This document shows, piece by piece, positions 1-9,512 of a stretch of DNA of 63,398 nucleotides. Within the stretch, counting starts at the first letter, position 1; each line of letters starts with the position of its first letter. The stretch covers positions 384,547 through 447,944 of the forward strand of contig NZ_LNYG01000013.1 in assembly GCF_001467745.1 (NCBI RefSeq), read 5' to 3'. The notes beneath the pieces were generated by a model. It was not told the DNA's origin and did no database searches. It was given only the letters and a program-made list of their open reading frames with translations. The DNA is from Legionella jamestowniensis. GTDB lineage: Bacteria > Pseudomonadota > Gammaproteobacteria > Legionellales > Legionellaceae. The position numbers and the translations under genes were made by a program.

Positions 1-677
1 ATCCCAAAATGCTACCAGGGATCGTGATTTTAGACCCAGAGCTAACGGTTGAGTTACCTGTTTCCATTACCGCCGCCACGGGAATGGATGCTTTGTCCCA
101 TAACCTAGAGGCTTATTGCGCAACGAACTACCATCCGATGGCAGAAGGCATCGCCGTAGAAGGTATTCGCTTAATAAAAAAATTCCTACCTGTAGCCGTT
201 GCCAACGGCAAAGACATCGTAGCGCGCACACAAATGCTTGTGGCCTCTGCAATGGGGGCAACCGCTTTTCAACGTGGTTTAGGCGCCATGCATGCACTGG
301 CACACCCATTAGGCGCTATTTTTGATGTTCATCATGGACGCTTGAATGCGGTATTGATGCCTTATGTGCTTCAGGCGAATCGTCCAGCAATTGAAGAGAA
401 GATTGCACGGCTGGCCGCCTATTTGAAAATTAATCATGGCTTTGATGGTTTTCTTGACTGGATATTGACCTTGCGAAATGATCTAGGTATAGAGCATCGG
501 TTAATTGACTTAGGTATTGATGATAGGCAAATAGAATGCATTGTGAAGATGGCTACAGAAGACCCCTCTTCTCAAGGTAACCCTATTCCCTTTAATGAAC
601 TGCACTATACTACTATCTTAAGAGCATCATTAAAAGGTGATGTTCATTTTCATCTTAAACATGCGAATTTTGCATAA
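1..677 (+). CDS. Iron-containing alcohol dehydrogenase, C-terminal part (cut by window edge)
   Basis: Only the C-terminal part is present; the reading frame is open to the left edge (first full codon at base 3), so the apparent ATG at 9 is internal. The opening stretch, with DPELT followed by TAATGMDALSHNLEAY, is the conserved core of group III (Fe2+) NAD(P)-dependent alcohol dehydrogenases. Metal-binding histidines follow in HALAHPLGAIFDVHHG (around 95-110 of the visible part). Such enzymes interconvert alcohols and aldehydes in the cytosol; the substrate cannot be told. A glutamine amidotransferase gene starts 15 bases downstream on the same strand, so the two are probably co-transcribed. 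Confidence 0.9.
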   Translation, partial: PKMLPGIVILDPELTVELPVSITAATGMDALSHNLEAYCATNYHPMAEGIAVEGIRLIKKFLPVAVANGKDIVARTQMLVASAMGATAFQRGLGAMHALAHPLGAIFDVHHGRLNAVLMPYVLQANRPAIEEKIARLAAYLKINHGFDGFLDWILTLRNDLGIEHRLIDLGIDDRQIECIVKMATEDPSSQGNPIPFNELHYTTILRASLKGDVHFHLKHANFA

Positions 678-692
678 TTTGGGAGTTTAAAA

Positions 693-1391
693 ATGAACAT
701 CGGCATTTTGCTATGTGATTTGGTTAGAGAGCCGCTACATCTAGAACATGGACAATACCCCGATATGGTTGCAAACTTGCTACATCAAGTGGATTCTACA
801 CTGGAATTTTCAATTTTTGATGCAAGGCAAGGGCAGCTACCTGACAATGTCCATGCAGCAGATGCCTATTTAATCAGCGGAAGCCGCCATGGTGTGAATG
901 ATAATTTCGCATGGATACGTAAATTGGAAGAATTTGTGCTTTGTCTACATCAGGCACGAAAAAAAATAATTGGCATTTGTTTTGGCCATCAACTGATTGC
1001 CAAAGTTCTGGGGGGTAAAGTCGTAGCAGCAAATGGTTGGGGAATTGGTATCTCAAGTAATAAGATTACCCAGCGAAAATCATGGATGCTACCCGCACAA
1101 AACAATCTCAATTTGATTGTAAGCCATCAGGATCAGGTAGTTGAGTTACCTTCGGAAGCAGAAATTCTAGCCAGTAGTGATTTTTGCCCCGTCTATATGA
1201 TGCAAATTAATAATCATCTTCTCACGGTACAAGGACATCCTGAATTTACTAAAGCCTATTCTCAAGCATTAATTGAGCAGAGAAAAACACTTTTTGGGGA
1301 GGAATTAGCAAACCAGGGGTTAATATCGTTACAGCTCCCTGTGGATGATAGTGTATTTGCCCAGTGGATGGTTAATTTTCTTAATAGCTAA
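693..1391 (+). CDS. Class I glutamine amidotransferase (GMP synthase-type domain alone)
   Basis: A 232-residue free-standing class I glutamine amidotransferase. The nucleophile elbow GICFGHQLIAKVLGG places the catalytic Cys at about residue 96, and GHPEF near 181-185 supplies the His and Glu of the triad. Family members take ammonia from glutamine; stand-alone ones of this size resemble GuaA-like domain proteins or gamma-glutamyl hydrolases acting on glutamylated amines. No synthetase domain is fused. It follows the alcohol dehydrogenase by 15 bases, with GGGAG about 10 bases before the ATG. A role in amine or gamma-glutamyl compound breakdown with the dehydrogenase is possible but is inference. 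Confidence 0.85.
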   Translation: MNIGILLCDLVREPLHLEHGQYPDMVANLLHQVDSTLEFSIFDARQGQLPDNVHAADAYLISGSRHGVNDNFAWIRKLEEFVLCLHQARKKIIGICFGHQLIAKVLGGKVVAANGWGIGISSNKITQRKSWMLPAQNNLNLIVSHQDQVVELPSEAEILASSDFCPVYMMQINNHLLTVQGHPEFTKAYSQALIEQRKTLFGEELANQGLISLQLPVDDSVFAQWMVNFLNS

Positions 1392-1412
1392 CCCATACTC
1401 GATTAGCTCTAG

Positions 1413-2537
1413 TCATAATTTTTCTGGGTTAACAACTACAATCAAATCATCATCTGCTTTAGGAACACCCCTTCCATCCCTATTATTGGTGGCTATATAA
1501 AATAATTTATCGGGACCTATTTTGATTTCTCTTAATCGTCCAAGTTCGCCTTGGAAGTATTTTTTTAACGTTCGGGTTTTAAGGTTAAAGCCATACAACG
1601 TTCTGCCTCTAAGTCCTGCAAAAAACAACGTACCTTGAAATATATCCGCCCCTGAAGGCGCCCATGTTGCACTGCCACTTTCCAAGATAGGTGTTTCTAT
1701 ATTCGTTTTAGTTTCCTTGCCTTTTACTAATGGCCACCCGTAATTTTTACCAGCCTTAATTAAATTAATTTCATCATGTGCTGAAGGACCATGTTCTGTG
1801 GCCCAAAGTTGCCCACTTTCATCCCAGGCGATTCCTTGTGGATTGCGATGGCCGTAGGAAAAAACTGGCGAATTGTTAAAGGGATTATCTTTTGGAATAG
1901 AACCATCATCCTTGAGCCGCAATATTTTTCCGGCCAATGAATTTAGCTTTTGAGCGTTTTGCGGTTGTTGTGCATCTCCAGTTGTAATATAAAGATATCC
2001 ATCAGGACCAAAACGAATTCTGCCCCCATCATGAGTGGATGCGCCGGGAATTTTATCTAAAATAACTGTCGCATGATTGAGCGTATTATTGTTCAGTTGA
2101 TAACGAACCACCCTATTAAAATACTGACCATTTGCTTGGTAAGTATAATAAAGATAAACATAGTGATTGGTTTTAAAATCAGGATGAACTGCAAGACCTA
2201 ATAATCCTCCTTCACCGATAGGTGTTACCTCATTAATTCTTAGCAGCTCTCTTTTGTTTTGATTGTTTTCCTTAAGATCAATAAAAGATACTATTCCAGC
2301 CCTTTCAGAAATTAATAATTGTTGATTGGGTAAAAAATCAATCGCCCAGGGAATTTCAAGATGGGTTGAGACCACTGAAATAAGAGGTTGATTTACCTGA
2401 AGTATGGGATTCACGCTACTACTTTTTGCTTTGGGTAAAACGTTTATGCGCTTTCCTAAAAACTCCCACCATGCGAAAGCAAGAGCTAGAATAATGACTA
2501 TTAATAGTAGCAGTAAGCCAAGCTTTACTTTATTCAT
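1413..2537 (-). CDS. PQQ-dependent aldose sugar dehydrogenase family (YliI/Asd-like), membrane-anchored
   Basis: A 374-residue protein with an N-terminal hydrophobic segment (about residues 6-28) that should anchor or export it to the periplasm. The rest is a soluble glucose/sorbosone dehydrogenase beta-propeller, with HLEIPWAIDFLP, GEGGLLGLAVHPDF, THDGGRIRFGPDGYLYITTGD, YGHRNPQGIAWD and EHGP in the order typical of YliI/Asd. Such enzymes oxidise aldose sugars using pyrroloquinoline quinone. No PQQ synthesis genes are in the window, so the cofactor may be imported or made elsewhere. It converges on the upstream amidotransferase with a 21-base gap. Confidence 0.88.
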   Translation of the reverse strand: MNKVKLGLLLLLIVIILALAFAWWEFLGKRINVLPKAKSSSVNPILQVNQPLISVVSTHLEIPWAIDFLPNQQLLISERAGIVSFIDLKENNQNKRELLRINEVTPIGEGGLLGLAVHPDFKTNHYVYLYYTYQANGQYFNRVVRYQLNNNTLNHATVILDKIPGASTHDGGRIRFGPDGYLYITTGDAQQPQNAQKLNSLAGKILRLKDDGSIPKDNPFNNSPVFSYGHRNPQGIAWDESGQLWATEHGPSAHDEINLIKAGKNYGWPLVKGKETKTNIETPILESGSATWAPSGADIFQGTLFFAGLRGRTLYGFNLKTRTLKKYFQGELGRLREIKIGPDKLFYIATNNRDGRGVPKADDDLIVVVNPEKL

Positions 2538-2673
2538 CTTGGATGATTCTTTTTATTCTTCTTTGCTTCACTATGAAACTTTTATTGGTGTTTAACAAGC
2601 CTCGAACGCAGAAAATATGCGATTCAAATAACTTTCTTTTTAAACACCTACTTCAATGCAATTCTGTGTCTCA

Positions 2674-2747
2674 GGGTCCTGTCAGCGTAGTTACTATTTT
2701 TCGTGCTCATATATTGCGCGCGAAAAATAGCAACCACACTGCCACCC
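2674..2747. repeat. Long imperfect inverted repeat (hairpin) in the 340-base gap upstream of the sugar dehydrogenase
   Basis: The arms start GGGT and end ACCC. They pair over roughly 25 positions with a perfect inner 10-bp core (CTATTTTTCG with CGAAAAATAG) around a loop of about 17 bases. It lies between the sugar dehydrogenase start and the end of rnc, and no coding signal is visible in the rest of 2538-2876. It could be a REP-type palindrome or the core of a small structured RNA. No terminator-type T-run follows on the plus strand. Confidence 0.55.
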
Positions 2748-2876
2748 TTCGTTGTGTAATGATTATGAGCAAATTATTTTAATTTAAAAACAATAGAACC
2801 AACAGTGGGAAATAGCATTGTTTCTTGTCAAACAACTGCCCTGGCTGGAGGGATGGCAGATGATGGATAGTAGATC

Positions 2877-3563
2877 CTAATTGACCTTTCCTTTTAATTC
2901 ATGAAGCAACTGTCTTGCTGCATCCTGTTCGGCCTTCCGACGATTTGAACCATGTCCTACTGTCGGCATCTTTATGCCGCTCACTTTGCAATTCACATAA
3001 AACACTTGCTCGTGCTCTTCCCCTTCGACTTTAAGTAAGGAATACTCAGGAAGTGGCTTCTTATGGGCTTGTAAATATTCTTGCAGCTGAGTCTTTGCAT
3101 CTTTCAAATTGTCATGCAATGTTTCATCTTCGAGTCGAGAACGGTATAAATGAATGACCAAATCTTTACTGGCTTCAACGCCTCCGTCTAGAAAAACAGC
3201 CGCTATCACCGCCTCCAAAGCATCAGCCAAGATAGATGCGCGACGAAAACCACCGCTTTTCAACTCACCTTGTCCGAGAAATAAATAATCACCCAATCCA
3301 ATTTCTGTAGCAATCTCTGCCAGGGTTTCTCCTTTAACCAAGAAAGCACGAAGTCTGCTTAATTGCCCTTCCGTTTGTTCAGGAAATTCTATAAATAACG
3401 CATGAGCGATGACAAAACTGAGTATGGAATCCCCTAAAAACTCATAGCGTTCGTTATTTGGGCTTCCTGCACTGCAATGCGTGAGCGCTTGTTTCAGCAA
3501 CGCAGAATTTTTAAATCGATAACCCAATCGTCGGTAAAGACGCTCTAAATCATTTGACCCCAA
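2877..3563 (-). CDS. rnc: Ribonuclease III
   Basis: A 228-residue enzyme of usual family length that cleaves double-stranded RNA in rRNA and mRNA maturation. The RNase III signature NERYEFLGDSILSFVIA is near residues 37-53, the second acidic site is in the ADALEAVIAAVFLDGG stretch, and a dsRNA-binding domain ends the protein (GHGSNRRKAEQDAARQLL). The start is TTG, preceded by GAGG about seven bases upstream; no in-frame ATG precedes the conserved N-terminus. It lies 56 bases downstream of lepB in the order lepA-lepB-rnc, common in gammaproteobacteria. The era gene that often follows is not here. Confidence 0.97.
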   Translation of the reverse strand: MGSNDLERLYRRLGYRFKNSALLKQALTHCSAGSPNNERYEFLGDSILSFVIAHALFIEFPEQTEGQLSRLRAFLVKGETLAEIATEIGLGDYLFLGQGELKSGGFRRASILADALEAVIAAVFLDGGVEASKDLVIHLYRSRLEDETLHDNLKDAKTQLQEYLQAHKKPLPEYSLLKVEGEEHEQVFYVNCKVSGIKMPTVGHGSNRRKAEQDAARQLLHELKGKVN

Positions 3564-3619
3564 AATTTACCTCGACACTCAATAGCTTATGATATTTGAT
3601 TTTCATCTTAACGCGTTTA

Positions 3620-4375
3620 TTAGTGAATAACATGACCTATTCTTGACCAGCGAATACTATCGGTTCTTCCATTCCAACTCATCCAGACAAGAAATGCTTT
3701 ACCACGTAGATATCCATCGGGTGTAAATCCCCAGAAGCGACTGTCAGCACTATCATCTCGATTATCACCCATCATAAAATACTGGCCTTCTGGAACAATT
3801 ACCTCAAAATTATCAGCGGGAACATCAGGACGAATATAAATGTAATGCTCAACACCGTTTAAATTTTCACGATACTTGGCAACTGCATGACCAGAACTCT
3901 CATCTGTCGTGTATTCAACAAACGTTTGTTTCATTTCCTTTCCATTAATGGTCAATACTTTATTAAAGTAACTAATTTTATCCCCAGGAGTACCAACAAC
4001 GCGTTTAATATAATCATAACTGGGGTTTGGAGGCCAACGGAAAACTGCCACCTCACCAACCTTCGGATTAGAAATGGGTAATATTTTTGTTTCCAGTACG
4101 GGAAGTCTTAATCCATAAGCAAATTTATTTACGGCAACGAAATCGCCAACGAGCAGCGTTGGCTCAAGTGAGCCTGATGGAATACGAAAAGGTTCGACTA
4201 AAAATGAACGCAAAAATAAGACAAGAATAAAGACAGGAAAAAAAGAGCGGGAGTATTCAATAATACGCCCTGGTTTTTGTCCAGGCTTTCTTTTCTTCGC
4301 GAAGAAAAGAACATCCAGTAAATAAATAACACCACTGACTAATGATAAAATAACTAGCAAAAGAGCAAAATTCAT
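3620..4375 (-). CDS. lepB: Signal peptidase I
   Basis: A 251-residue inner-membrane serine protease that removes signal peptides from exported preproteins. Two N-terminal membrane segments lie at about 2-26 and 44-60. The catalytic serine is in PSGSLEPTL (Ser69) and the general-base lysine in YDYIKRVVGTPGD (Lys124); the box GDNRDDSADSRFWG follows. The residue after the catalytic Ser is Leu rather than the common Met, a conservative change. It is flanked by lepA upstream and rnc downstream on the same strand. Confidence 0.97.
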   Translation of the reverse strand: MNFALLLVILSLVSGVIYLLDVLFFAKKRKPGQKPGRIIEYSRSFFPVFILVLFLRSFLVEPFRIPSGSLEPTLLVGDFVAVNKFAYGLRLPVLETKILPISNPKVGEVAVFRWPPNPSYDYIKRVVGTPGDKISYFNKVLTINGKEMKQTFVEYTTDESSGHAVAKYRENLNGVEHYIYIRPDVPADNFEVIVPEGQYFMMGDNRDDSADSRFWGFTPDGYLRGKAFLVWMSWNGRTDSIRWSRIGHVIH

Positions 4376-4494
4376 AGTTTAAACATTCCTACCTTGATAA
4401 TTTAATCTTTTATAACCGCTAAAGATCACGGGGACAAATATCCTTATACACATCTATTGAGTTAATTTAAGTCGCCATGGCGCGCGAAAATTAT

Positions 4495-4525
4495 TGTCAT
4501 CCTGAATGAAGCGACGGATGACTCT
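4495..4525. repeat. Half-copy of a dispersed GTCATCC-type repeat
   Basis: The bases GTCATCCTGAATGAAGCGAC and the GGATGA that follows closely match one arm of the longer palindromic repeat at 41219-41287 (GTCATCCCGAACGAAGTGAG then GGATCT). It sits in the 188-base gap between lepA and lepB. This is probably a decayed copy of a dispersed palindromic element. Confidence 0.45.
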
Positions 4526-4563
4526 GTTTAATTAGACAAAACAGGGCTTTGCCTAATGACGTG

Positions 4564-6369
4564 TTATTTTTTTCTATCGGTTTGAAACACAGCCATGAAT
4601 GCTTCTTGTGGAATTTCTACATGGCCCACTTGTTTCATTCGTTTTTTACCCGCTTTCTGTTTCTCTAACAGTTTTCTTTTTCGGGAAACATCGCCACCAT
4701 AGCATTTTGCAGTTACATTCTTACGCAGTGCTTTTACGGTTTGTCGCGCTATAATGTGATTTCCTAGCGCTGCCTGAATAGCCACATCAAACATTTGTCT
4801 CGGTATTAACTCTCTCATTTTATCAGTCAATGCTTTTCCGCGACTGTAGGCATCACTTCGATGAACAATGACGGCTAAGGCGTCAACCCGCTCACTATTT
4901 ATCAATACATCCATTTTGACTAAATCAGCTTCCTGGAAACGCAAGAAGTTATAATCAAGCGAAGCGTAACCACGGCTCACTGATTTTAAGCGATCAAAAA
5001 AGTCAGAGACGACTTCACTCATCGGTAAATCGTACGTGACAGAAACTTGCCGACCACTGTAAGTCATATTGACTTGTACTCCACGGCGCTCAACACATAG
5101 AGTAATAATTTGACCCAAATAATCCTGTGGCACTAAAATATTTGCCCGCACGATAGGCTCAAACATTTGTTTAATTTGCTGAGGGGGCGGTAATTGTGAT
5201 GGGTTATCAATCATCAGGGTATCCCCTTTCGTCGTAACGATTTGGTAAACCACCGTCGGCGCTGTCGAGATTAAATCCAAATTATATTCACGTTCAAGCC
5301 GTTCCTGGATAATTTCCATATGCAGCATACCAAGAAAACCGCAGCGGAAACCAAAGCCTAAGGCTTCAGATGACTCTGGCTCGTAAAACAATGAAGCATC
5401 ATTCAAACTCAGTTTTGCTAATGCCTCGCGAAACGCTTCGAAATCATCGGCACTGATTGGAAAAAGGCCTGCATAAACTTGCGGTTTAACTTTTTGAAAG
5501 CCAGGCAATGGTGCAGAGGCCTGATTTTTTTCAAGGGTTAAAGTATCACCAACGGGAGCACCCTGAATCTCTTTGATACCGGCAACAACATAACCCACTT
5601 CACCTGCCTGTAAAACGTCAAGTTTTGTCCTTTTTGGTGTAAAAATACCAACCTGATCAACTTCATAAGTTTTACCGGTGGACATCACCCGCATTTTATC
5701 GCCTTTCTTGAGTGAACCATTGGCGATACGAACTAAGGATACAACCCCTAAGTAACTGTCAAACCAGGAATCAATAATTAAAGCTTGTAAAGGTGCTTCA
5801 ATATCCCCTTTGGGAGGAGGGATGCGGGCTACAAGTGCTTCCAGCACATCGTCTACACCGAGGCCACTTTTTGCACTAACCCGAATAGCATGTTGCGCTT
5901 CCAGGCCAATGATGTCTTCAATCTCGGCGATGACTCGTTCTGGCTCTGCCTGGGGCAAATCAATTTTGTTAAGCACAGGCAAAATTTCCAGTGACTGATC
6001 AATGGCGGTATAACAGACTGCCACGGTTTGGGCTTCCACACCCTGCGCTGCGTCAACAACAAGAATTGCTCCTTCGCAAGCAGCCAGTGAACGTGACACT
6101 TCATAACTGAAATCCACATGCCCTGGGGTATCAATAAAATTAAGCAAATACGTTTTTCCGTCACGAGCCTTGTATCTTAGGGAAACGCTTTGGGCCTTGA
6201 TTGTGATGCCACGCTCACGTTCAATGTCCATGGAATCAAGTACTTGATCGGCCATTTCCCGATCAGACAAACCACCACAAATTTGTATAAACCGATCCGC
6301 TAGAGTCGATTTACCATGGTCAATATGGGCAATAATAGAAAAATTACGAATTTGCGTTAAATCGCTCAA
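4564..6369 (-). CDS. lepA: Elongation factor 4 (LepA), ribosome back-translocase GTPase
   Basis: A 601-residue translational GTPase, close to the usual 597-600. The order is a P-loop ([10 protein letters not shown]), switch II (DTPGHVDF), NKIDLP and SAKSG G-boxes, EF-G-like domains, and the LepA-specific C-terminal domain ending in [22 protein letters not shown] and beyond. The start codon is TTG: the conserved [13 protein letters not shown] begins at residue 7, no ATG precedes it, and CAGG lies about 8 bases upstream. It heads the lepA-lepB-rnc block. Confidence 0.97.
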   Translation of the reverse strand: MSDLTQIRNFSIIAHIDHGKSTLADRFIQICGGLSDREMADQVLDSMDIERERGITIKAQSVSLRYKARDGKTYLLNFIDTPGHVDFSYEVSRSLAACEGAILVVDAAQGVEAQTVAVCYTAIDQSLEILPVLNKIDLPQAEPERVIAEIEDIIGLEAQHAIRVSAKSGLGVDDVLEALVARIPPPKGDIEAPLQALIIDSWFDSYLGVVSLVRIANGSLKKGDKMRVMSTGKTYEVDQVGIFTPKRTKLDVLQAGEVGYVVAGIKEIQGAPVGDTLTLEKNQASAPLPGFQKVKPQVYAGLFPISADDFEAFREALAKLSLNDASLFYEPESSEALGFGFRCGFLGMLHMEIIQERLEREYNLDLISTAPTVVYQIVTTKGDTLMIDNPSQLPPPQQIKQMFEPIVRANILVPQDYLGQIITLCVERRGVQVNMTYSGRQVSVTYDLPMSEVVSDFFDRLKSVSRGYASLDYNFLRFQEADLVKMDVLINSERVDALAVIVHRSDAYSRGKALTDKMRELIPRQMFDVAIQAALGNHIIARQTVKALRKNVTAKCYGGDVSRKRKLLEKQKAGKKRMKQVGHVEIPQEAFMAVFQTDRKK

Positions 6370-6763
6370 CTGGAAAACCTGATATTAAAAAATAGAGTAT
6401 TTTAGCTGAATTATTGATATCCAGAAAGTATCTTTGCATTTTACCAGAACAAAATCCATATAAACGTTATTCTGAACCTGAGGAATCGTCAAAAAATTCC
6501 TCGCAAGCAAGTAGACTGGAATGCTTGCCTCCCAAAGAAGGTTTGTGTTGAGTGGGAATGACTAGCCTACTCTTTCTTTGATATGGGACAGAAGCCACTT
6601 TACTGAAAGTTGCAAAGAAGGGTAAGTTTTAAATAAGAATTTCACTAATTTGAATTGCAAATTCAATGAAAAATGCGGATGATCACCCGTTGCAAATAGC
6701 CCATTTGCCGTTGACTTTTTTTTGTACTAAAATCAATGTTTCCAATTAAATAAAGGATGACTA
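6370..6763. other. Intergenic region between divergent lepA and mltB
   Basis: 394 bases without a credible gene. It must hold the promoters of lepA (leftward) and mltB (rightward). A small inverted repeat (GAGGAAT with ATTCCTC, 6480-6502) is present. TTGACT at 6711 could be a -35 box for mltB, but I see no good -10 box at the right spacing. AAAGGATGACTA before the mltB ATG is a clear ribosome binding site. Confidence 0.5.
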
Positions 6764-7783
6764 ATGCGACGATTAATCACGCTCTGTTTGGCCTTGATTG
6801 CATTTTCAATTTGTAGTGTTCTGCAAGCTGACACAGCATTTACCCAGCGAAAAGATGTTCAGCGTTTTATTAATGACATGGTACAAAAACATGGCTTCAA
6901 TAAGACAGAACTTACAAAAATTATGAATGAAGTCCAATTGCAGCCGCAGATTATCGAATCAATGGAAAAACCTTATGAAAAGAAAACCTGGGATGTTTAC
7001 AAAGATTTGTTTTTAACCCCACAGCGTATCCAAGGTGGTCTTGAATTCTGGACAGCCAATCGTGAACTTCTTGAAAAAGCAGAAAAAAAATACGGCGTAC
7101 CAGCTAATATCATCGTTGCAATTATAGGTGTCGAAACACTTTATGGTAAAAACCAAGGCAACTACCGTGTAATGGACGCTTTATCGACGCTTGCATTTAA
7201 CTACCCAAAACGCTCTGCCTTCTTTACTAAAGAACTCAGTGAATATCTACTTCTTTGTAGGGAGCACCATGTTTCCCCTACTCAATACATGGGATCTTAT
7301 GCTGGTGCTATAGGTAAACCACAATTCATGCCCAGCAGTTACCGTTATTACGCAGCTGATTTTTCCGGAAATCGTAAAAAAGATTTAGTGAATGACAATG
7401 AAGCGGTTATTGCCAGTGTTGCCAATTATTTTCATAAACATGGCTGGCAAACCAATCAAGGCATTGCTCAACCCGCAAAAGTTCAAGGTAACTCCTATAA
7501 ACAAATTAATACCACCTATAAAACCGCCGCTTATCGGTGGCAACAATTGACTGCAGCAGGTGTAAAACCCCTTACTGCGTCCCTACACAGTCCTTCCAAA
7601 GTCGGTTTAATTGAGCTAACAACGCAATCTGGCCCAGAGTATTGGCTGACCTATCCTAACTTTTATGTCATTACTCGCTACAATTCGAGTCCTCAGTATG
7701 CAATGGTTGTTTACCTTCTGTCACAGCAATTAAAAATGCAATGGGCTGCGGCGAATATTGGCAAAAAATACGCATACGTGTAA
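6764..7783 (+). CDS. mltB: Lytic murein transglycosylase B
   Basis: A 339-residue periplasmic enzyme that cleaves peptidoglycan glycan strands to 1,6-anhydro-muropeptides. An N-terminal signal peptide ends near residue 22 (LQADTA); there is no lipobox, so it is probably soluble. The SLT fold is shown by AIIGVETLYGKNQGNYRVMD, with the catalytic Glu at about 124, then GSYAGAIGKPQFMPSSYR and the C-terminal NFYVITRYNSSPQYAMVVY. A good ribosome binding site (AAAGGATG) precedes the ATG. The next genes are the type II secretion pair, where local wall remodelling could help assembly, but co-transcription is uncertain. Confidence 0.95.
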   Translation: MRRLITLCLALIAFSICSVLQADTAFTQRKDVQRFINDMVQKHGFNKTELTKIMNEVQLQPQIIESMEKPYEKKTWDVYKDLFLTPQRIQGGLEFWTANRELLEKAEKKYGVPANIIVAIIGVETLYGKNQGNYRVMDALSTLAFNYPKRSAFFTKELSEYLLLCREHHVSPTQYMGSYAGAIGKPQFMPSSYRYYAADFSGNRKKDLVNDNEAVIASVANYFHKHGWQTNQGIAQPAKVQGNSYKQINTTYKTAAYRWQQLTAAGVKPLTASLHSPSKVGLIELTTQSGPEYWLTYPNFYVITRYNSSPQYAMVVYLLSQQLKMQWAAANIGKKYAYV

Positions 7784-7808
7784 GCTTAACCCTGTGAGAA
7801 TAGCTGAG

Positions 7809-7827
7809 TTGTCCGTTGTCCGGACAA
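7809..7827 (+). terminator. Weak hairpin after mltB
   Basis: TTGTCCG and CGGACAA form a 7-bp perfect stem with a 5-base loop, about 26 bases after the mltB stop and 35 before lspL. No clear U-run follows, so it may only attenuate read-through. Confidence 0.35.
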
Positions 7828-7861
7828 TTCATTCAGAAAGTAATTAATCAAAGGACACGGT

Positions 7862-9037
7862 GTGGTTACATGCTTTCTATTTACCCATGAGCTCAAGGAA
7901 GACGGCTGTTTGAGCTTATGTCTTGACGAGCAGGGCCAACCTATCGCCCCTTTAGCAGAACGCAGTTTTAATGAAATTAAAACGGTTCAAAAAAATTGTC
8001 GAACCATTCTGGTACTACCCACGCAACATTTTAGCCTGCACCGTTTAACCCTCCCTTGGGTGGCCGAAAAAAAAGCGCGTGCAGCAATACCTTTTGCCTT
8101 GGAAGAAAAGCTTGCCCAAAATGTCCATTTGTTACATTTTGCCTTTGATAAGCATTACTATCAAAATGGACAATACTTAATTGTTGCAGGAGACAAATAT
8201 TATCTTTCTGGAATCATTGAAAAATTTGATGAGAAGGAAATTAAATTCGACACAGCAACACTGGATTGGTTTGCACTCGATAAACAGGAAATTGCCATCC
8301 TTGACTCTTGTTTGTTAATGAATGAAGATGAATTTGAAGGCGCTTTAAGTCCGGATCTGGCCAATTTTTACCTCAGCAAATTTAATACAGCAACTGCCGG
8401 ACAATATGAAATGGTTGCCTTCACCAATAGCAATCAGCAACTAATATCAGCGCTTGACAGCAAGAGTGAAGTCACAACCGTCAAAGAAGATGCTTATACT
8501 TGGCTTGCAAAACGATTACAAAATAAAAAAGTAATCAATCTTTGCCAAGGGGGCTTAACACGAGGAAGCGGGGGAACTGCAACAAAACGCTGGTATCAAA
8601 TTGCAATAGCGATGAGTGTTATATGGCTTCTGACCCTTATTGGTAGCCAAACAATTCAACTTTATCGATTAAATCAGGATACAGCAGCAATTGATAATCA
8701 AATTGCTACGATTTATCATCAATTCTTCCCCCATGCCCAACAAGTGATTAGTCCTAAGTTTCGTATTTCACAACTTCTTAAATCCAAACAAAATAATACA
8801 GACACGAGTTTTTGGTTGTTATTAAATACCTTAGCAAAAACATTTAAACAGAATCTTATGGATTTTTCCCAACTTCGTTTTCAAAATCAAACGCTTCTAG
8901 TTACTTTGACAACCACCAATTTTGAAGAATTGGAAAATTTACAAACCCAACTACAAAAAGCAAATATTAAAGTTCGACAAACCCAAGCCTCAACTGAAAA
9001 TGAAAAAGTTGTCGGCACCTTGGAGTTAAGCTTGTGA
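7862..9037 (+). CDS. lspL: Type II secretion system protein L
   Basis: A 391-residue inner-membrane component of the Lsp type II secretion platform that couples the GspE ATPase to the pseudopilus machinery. The cytoplasmic actin-like part is about residues 1-240 (LHRLTLPWVAEKKARAAIPFALEE is the typical GspL start region). One membrane span follows at about 243-265, then a periplasmic ferredoxin-like domain. The start is GTG with AGGA eight bases upstream; no ATG fits. It overlaps lspM by four bases (GTGA), so translation is coupled. In Legionella the lsp genes are scattered and lspLM is a separate locus, as here. Confidence 0.88.
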   Translation: MVTCFLFTHELKEDGCLSLCLDEQGQPIAPLAERSFNEIKTVQKNCRTILVLPTQHFSLHRLTLPWVAEKKARAAIPFALEEKLAQNVHLLHFAFDKHYYQNGQYLIVAGDKYYLSGIIEKFDEKEIKFDTATLDWFALDKQEIAILDSCLLMNEDEFEGALSPDLANFYLSKFNTATAGQYEMVAFTNSNQQLISALDSKSEVTTVKEDAYTWLAKRLQNKKVINLCQGGLTRGSGGTATKRWYQIAIAMSVIWLLTLIGSQTIQLYRLNQDTAAIDNQIATIYHQFFPHAQQVISPKFRISQLLKSKQNNTDTSFWLLLNTLAKTFKQNLMDFSQLRFQNQTLLVTLTTTNFEELENLQTQLQKANIKVRQTQASTENEKVVGTLELSL

Positions 9038-9504
9038 TTAATTACTGGAATAATCTCAATGAACGTGAACGCTGGATGGTAGGTATTGCTACTGTCTGCG
9101 TTATATTTTACTTATTTTATCTTTTTATTTATTCTCCCCTGACAACAGCAGTTGCAACAAAGTTTCAACAATTACAAGAAAAAAAAGAAACGCTTGCCTG
9201 GATGCAACAAGTCCGTAATCGACCAACCACTCAAAAAACACCTCAAACAATAACCAGTTCAAAACTGCTAGCACTCATTGGAAATCAGTTAAATACAGGG
9301 GAGCTTCGGCGTTTTACTTATCAATTACAACAAACTGGCCAAGGAGAAATTCAGCTTTCCTTTGACCAAGTTCCCTTTAGTCCATTTTTATCCTGGCTAT
9401 GGAAATTATCAAATGACTATGCGCTCAGCCTTAAACAATTCAGTGCTGAGCGCACAGAGACCTCAGGTGTGGTCAAACTCACGCTTATAGTCGCAGTGAG
9501 ATAA
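9034..9504 (+). CDS. lspM: Type II secretion system protein M
   Basis: A 156-residue bitopic membrane protein: a short cytoplasmic N-terminus with NERERW, one span at about 15-38, and a periplasmic ferredoxin-like domain. This is the usual GspM shape (about 150-165 residues). Family sequence similarity is low, so the call rests on length, the NERERW start, topology and the GTG start overlapping the lspL stop. GspM binds GspL and stabilises the inner-membrane platform that exports folded exoproteins. Confidence 0.85.
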   Translation: MINYWNNLNERERWMVGIATVCVIFYLFYLFIYSPLTTAVATKFQQLQEKKETLAWMQQVRNRPTTQKTPQTITSSKLLALIGNQLNTGELRRFTYQLQQTGQGEIQLSFDQVPFSPFLSWLWKLSNDYALSLKQFSAERTETSGVVKLTLIVAVR

Positions 9505-9512
9505 CCAAACGT

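Noticed and set aside
2543-2782. A 79-codon ORF over the sugar-dehydrogenase leader
   Set aside because: It runs through the hairpin and has no ribosome site or conserved-looking sequence.
6473-6580. A minus-strand open stretch containing SLGGKHSSLLA, resembling a double-glycine site
   Set aside because: It has no start codon or ribosome site and lacks the L-x-x-[VIA]-S-G-G pattern; the region looks like non-coding or repeat DNA.
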